DNA of 64,000 nt from Pollenia angustigena. Its lineage: Eukaryota > Arthropoda > Insecta > Diptera > Polleniidae. This document shows, in pieces, positions 63,800 to 64,000 of the stretch; positions within the stretch are counted from its first letter, which is position 1; each line of letters begins with the position of its first letter. The stretch lies in the NCBI GenBank assembly GCA_930367215.1, contig OV884058.1, forward strand, positions 216,608,208 through 216,672,207. Reading direction: 5' to 3'. The notes beneath the pieces were generated by a model that ran no database searches, was not told where the DNA came from, and saw only the letters and a program-made list of their open reading frames with translations. A program made the position numbers and the translations under genes.

Positions 63800-64000
63800 A
63801 AGGCAGTGTAACTGACTTCATTTGTCATTTCTGTGATGCCGAAGTGTCATCCCATTGATGACTTCATTTCAATTGTTGACCCTGATGACAATTTGGCCAA
63901 GTGATGTTAAGGCTGACATCACAATGATGAAAACTGGCATGCGGTCAAAAACGAAGACTCTTATCATAATACTGATGTCAAAATACATCAGCGTTATAAC
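63800..64000. repeat. TGATGTCA-rich sequence, cut by the window end
   Basis: TGATG, TGACATC and CATTGATGAC motifs recur about every 15-25 nt from 63815 to the end, like a subterminal repeat of another element. Its other border is outside the window. Confidence 0.4.

Overview
The window looks like nuclear DNA from a higher fly, most likely a calyptrate (blowfly, house-fly or stable-fly group) with a large, repeat-rich genome. It is AT-rich, has GT-AG introns, carries many INE-1/DINE-1-like Helitron relics ending in a hairpin plus CTTACTTG, and contains one clear dipteran chemoreceptor gene. There are no bacterial-type operons, rRNA, functional tRNA genes or CRISPR arrays. Names rest on reading and on remembered family features; no database search was run.

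Two intact-looking genes are visible. (1) 29592-60011 (+) is a seven-exon sugar-type gustatory receptor that reads as the orthologue of Drosophila Gr61a. Its 410 codons are spread over more than 30 kb because introns 2, 4, 5 and 7 are filled with transposons; the short last exon is not visible and probably lies past position 64000. (2) 6810-7661 (+) is a compact five-exon gene for a 192-residue protein with an N-terminal coiled coil and a C-terminal half resembling DUF4806. It sits inside a 4.2-kb stretch (4010-8238) bounded by the same 21-bp inverted ends as two ~270-bp MITEs elsewhere in the window, so it may be cargo of, or a gene of, a mobile element.

Layout. 1-2100: Helitron-like fragments, a tRNA-like SINE and a broken hAT transposase. 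2330-3820: SINE, then two INE-1-like elements head to tail. 4010-8238: the element with the DUF4806-like gene. 8434-13600: INE-1-like copies and MITEs. 13.6-19.5 kb: several layers of nested elements, including a 1.9-kb hAT element with a perfect 8-bp target duplication. 20-29 kb: MITEs, mariner relics, foldback elements and more INE-1-like copies. 29.6-64 kb: the Gr61a-like gene and its transposon-filled introns, including four further hAT-type elements with exact 8-bp duplications, four SINE-type insertions, a Ty3/gypsy LTR fragment, a CENP-B-type helix-turn-helix relic and a possible minus-strand exon of unknown function.

The genes do not form a pathway. The story is one chemoreceptor gene stretched by repeated insertion, beside a sample of the fly's mobile-element families. 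Many can be defined by their ends and target duplications alone.
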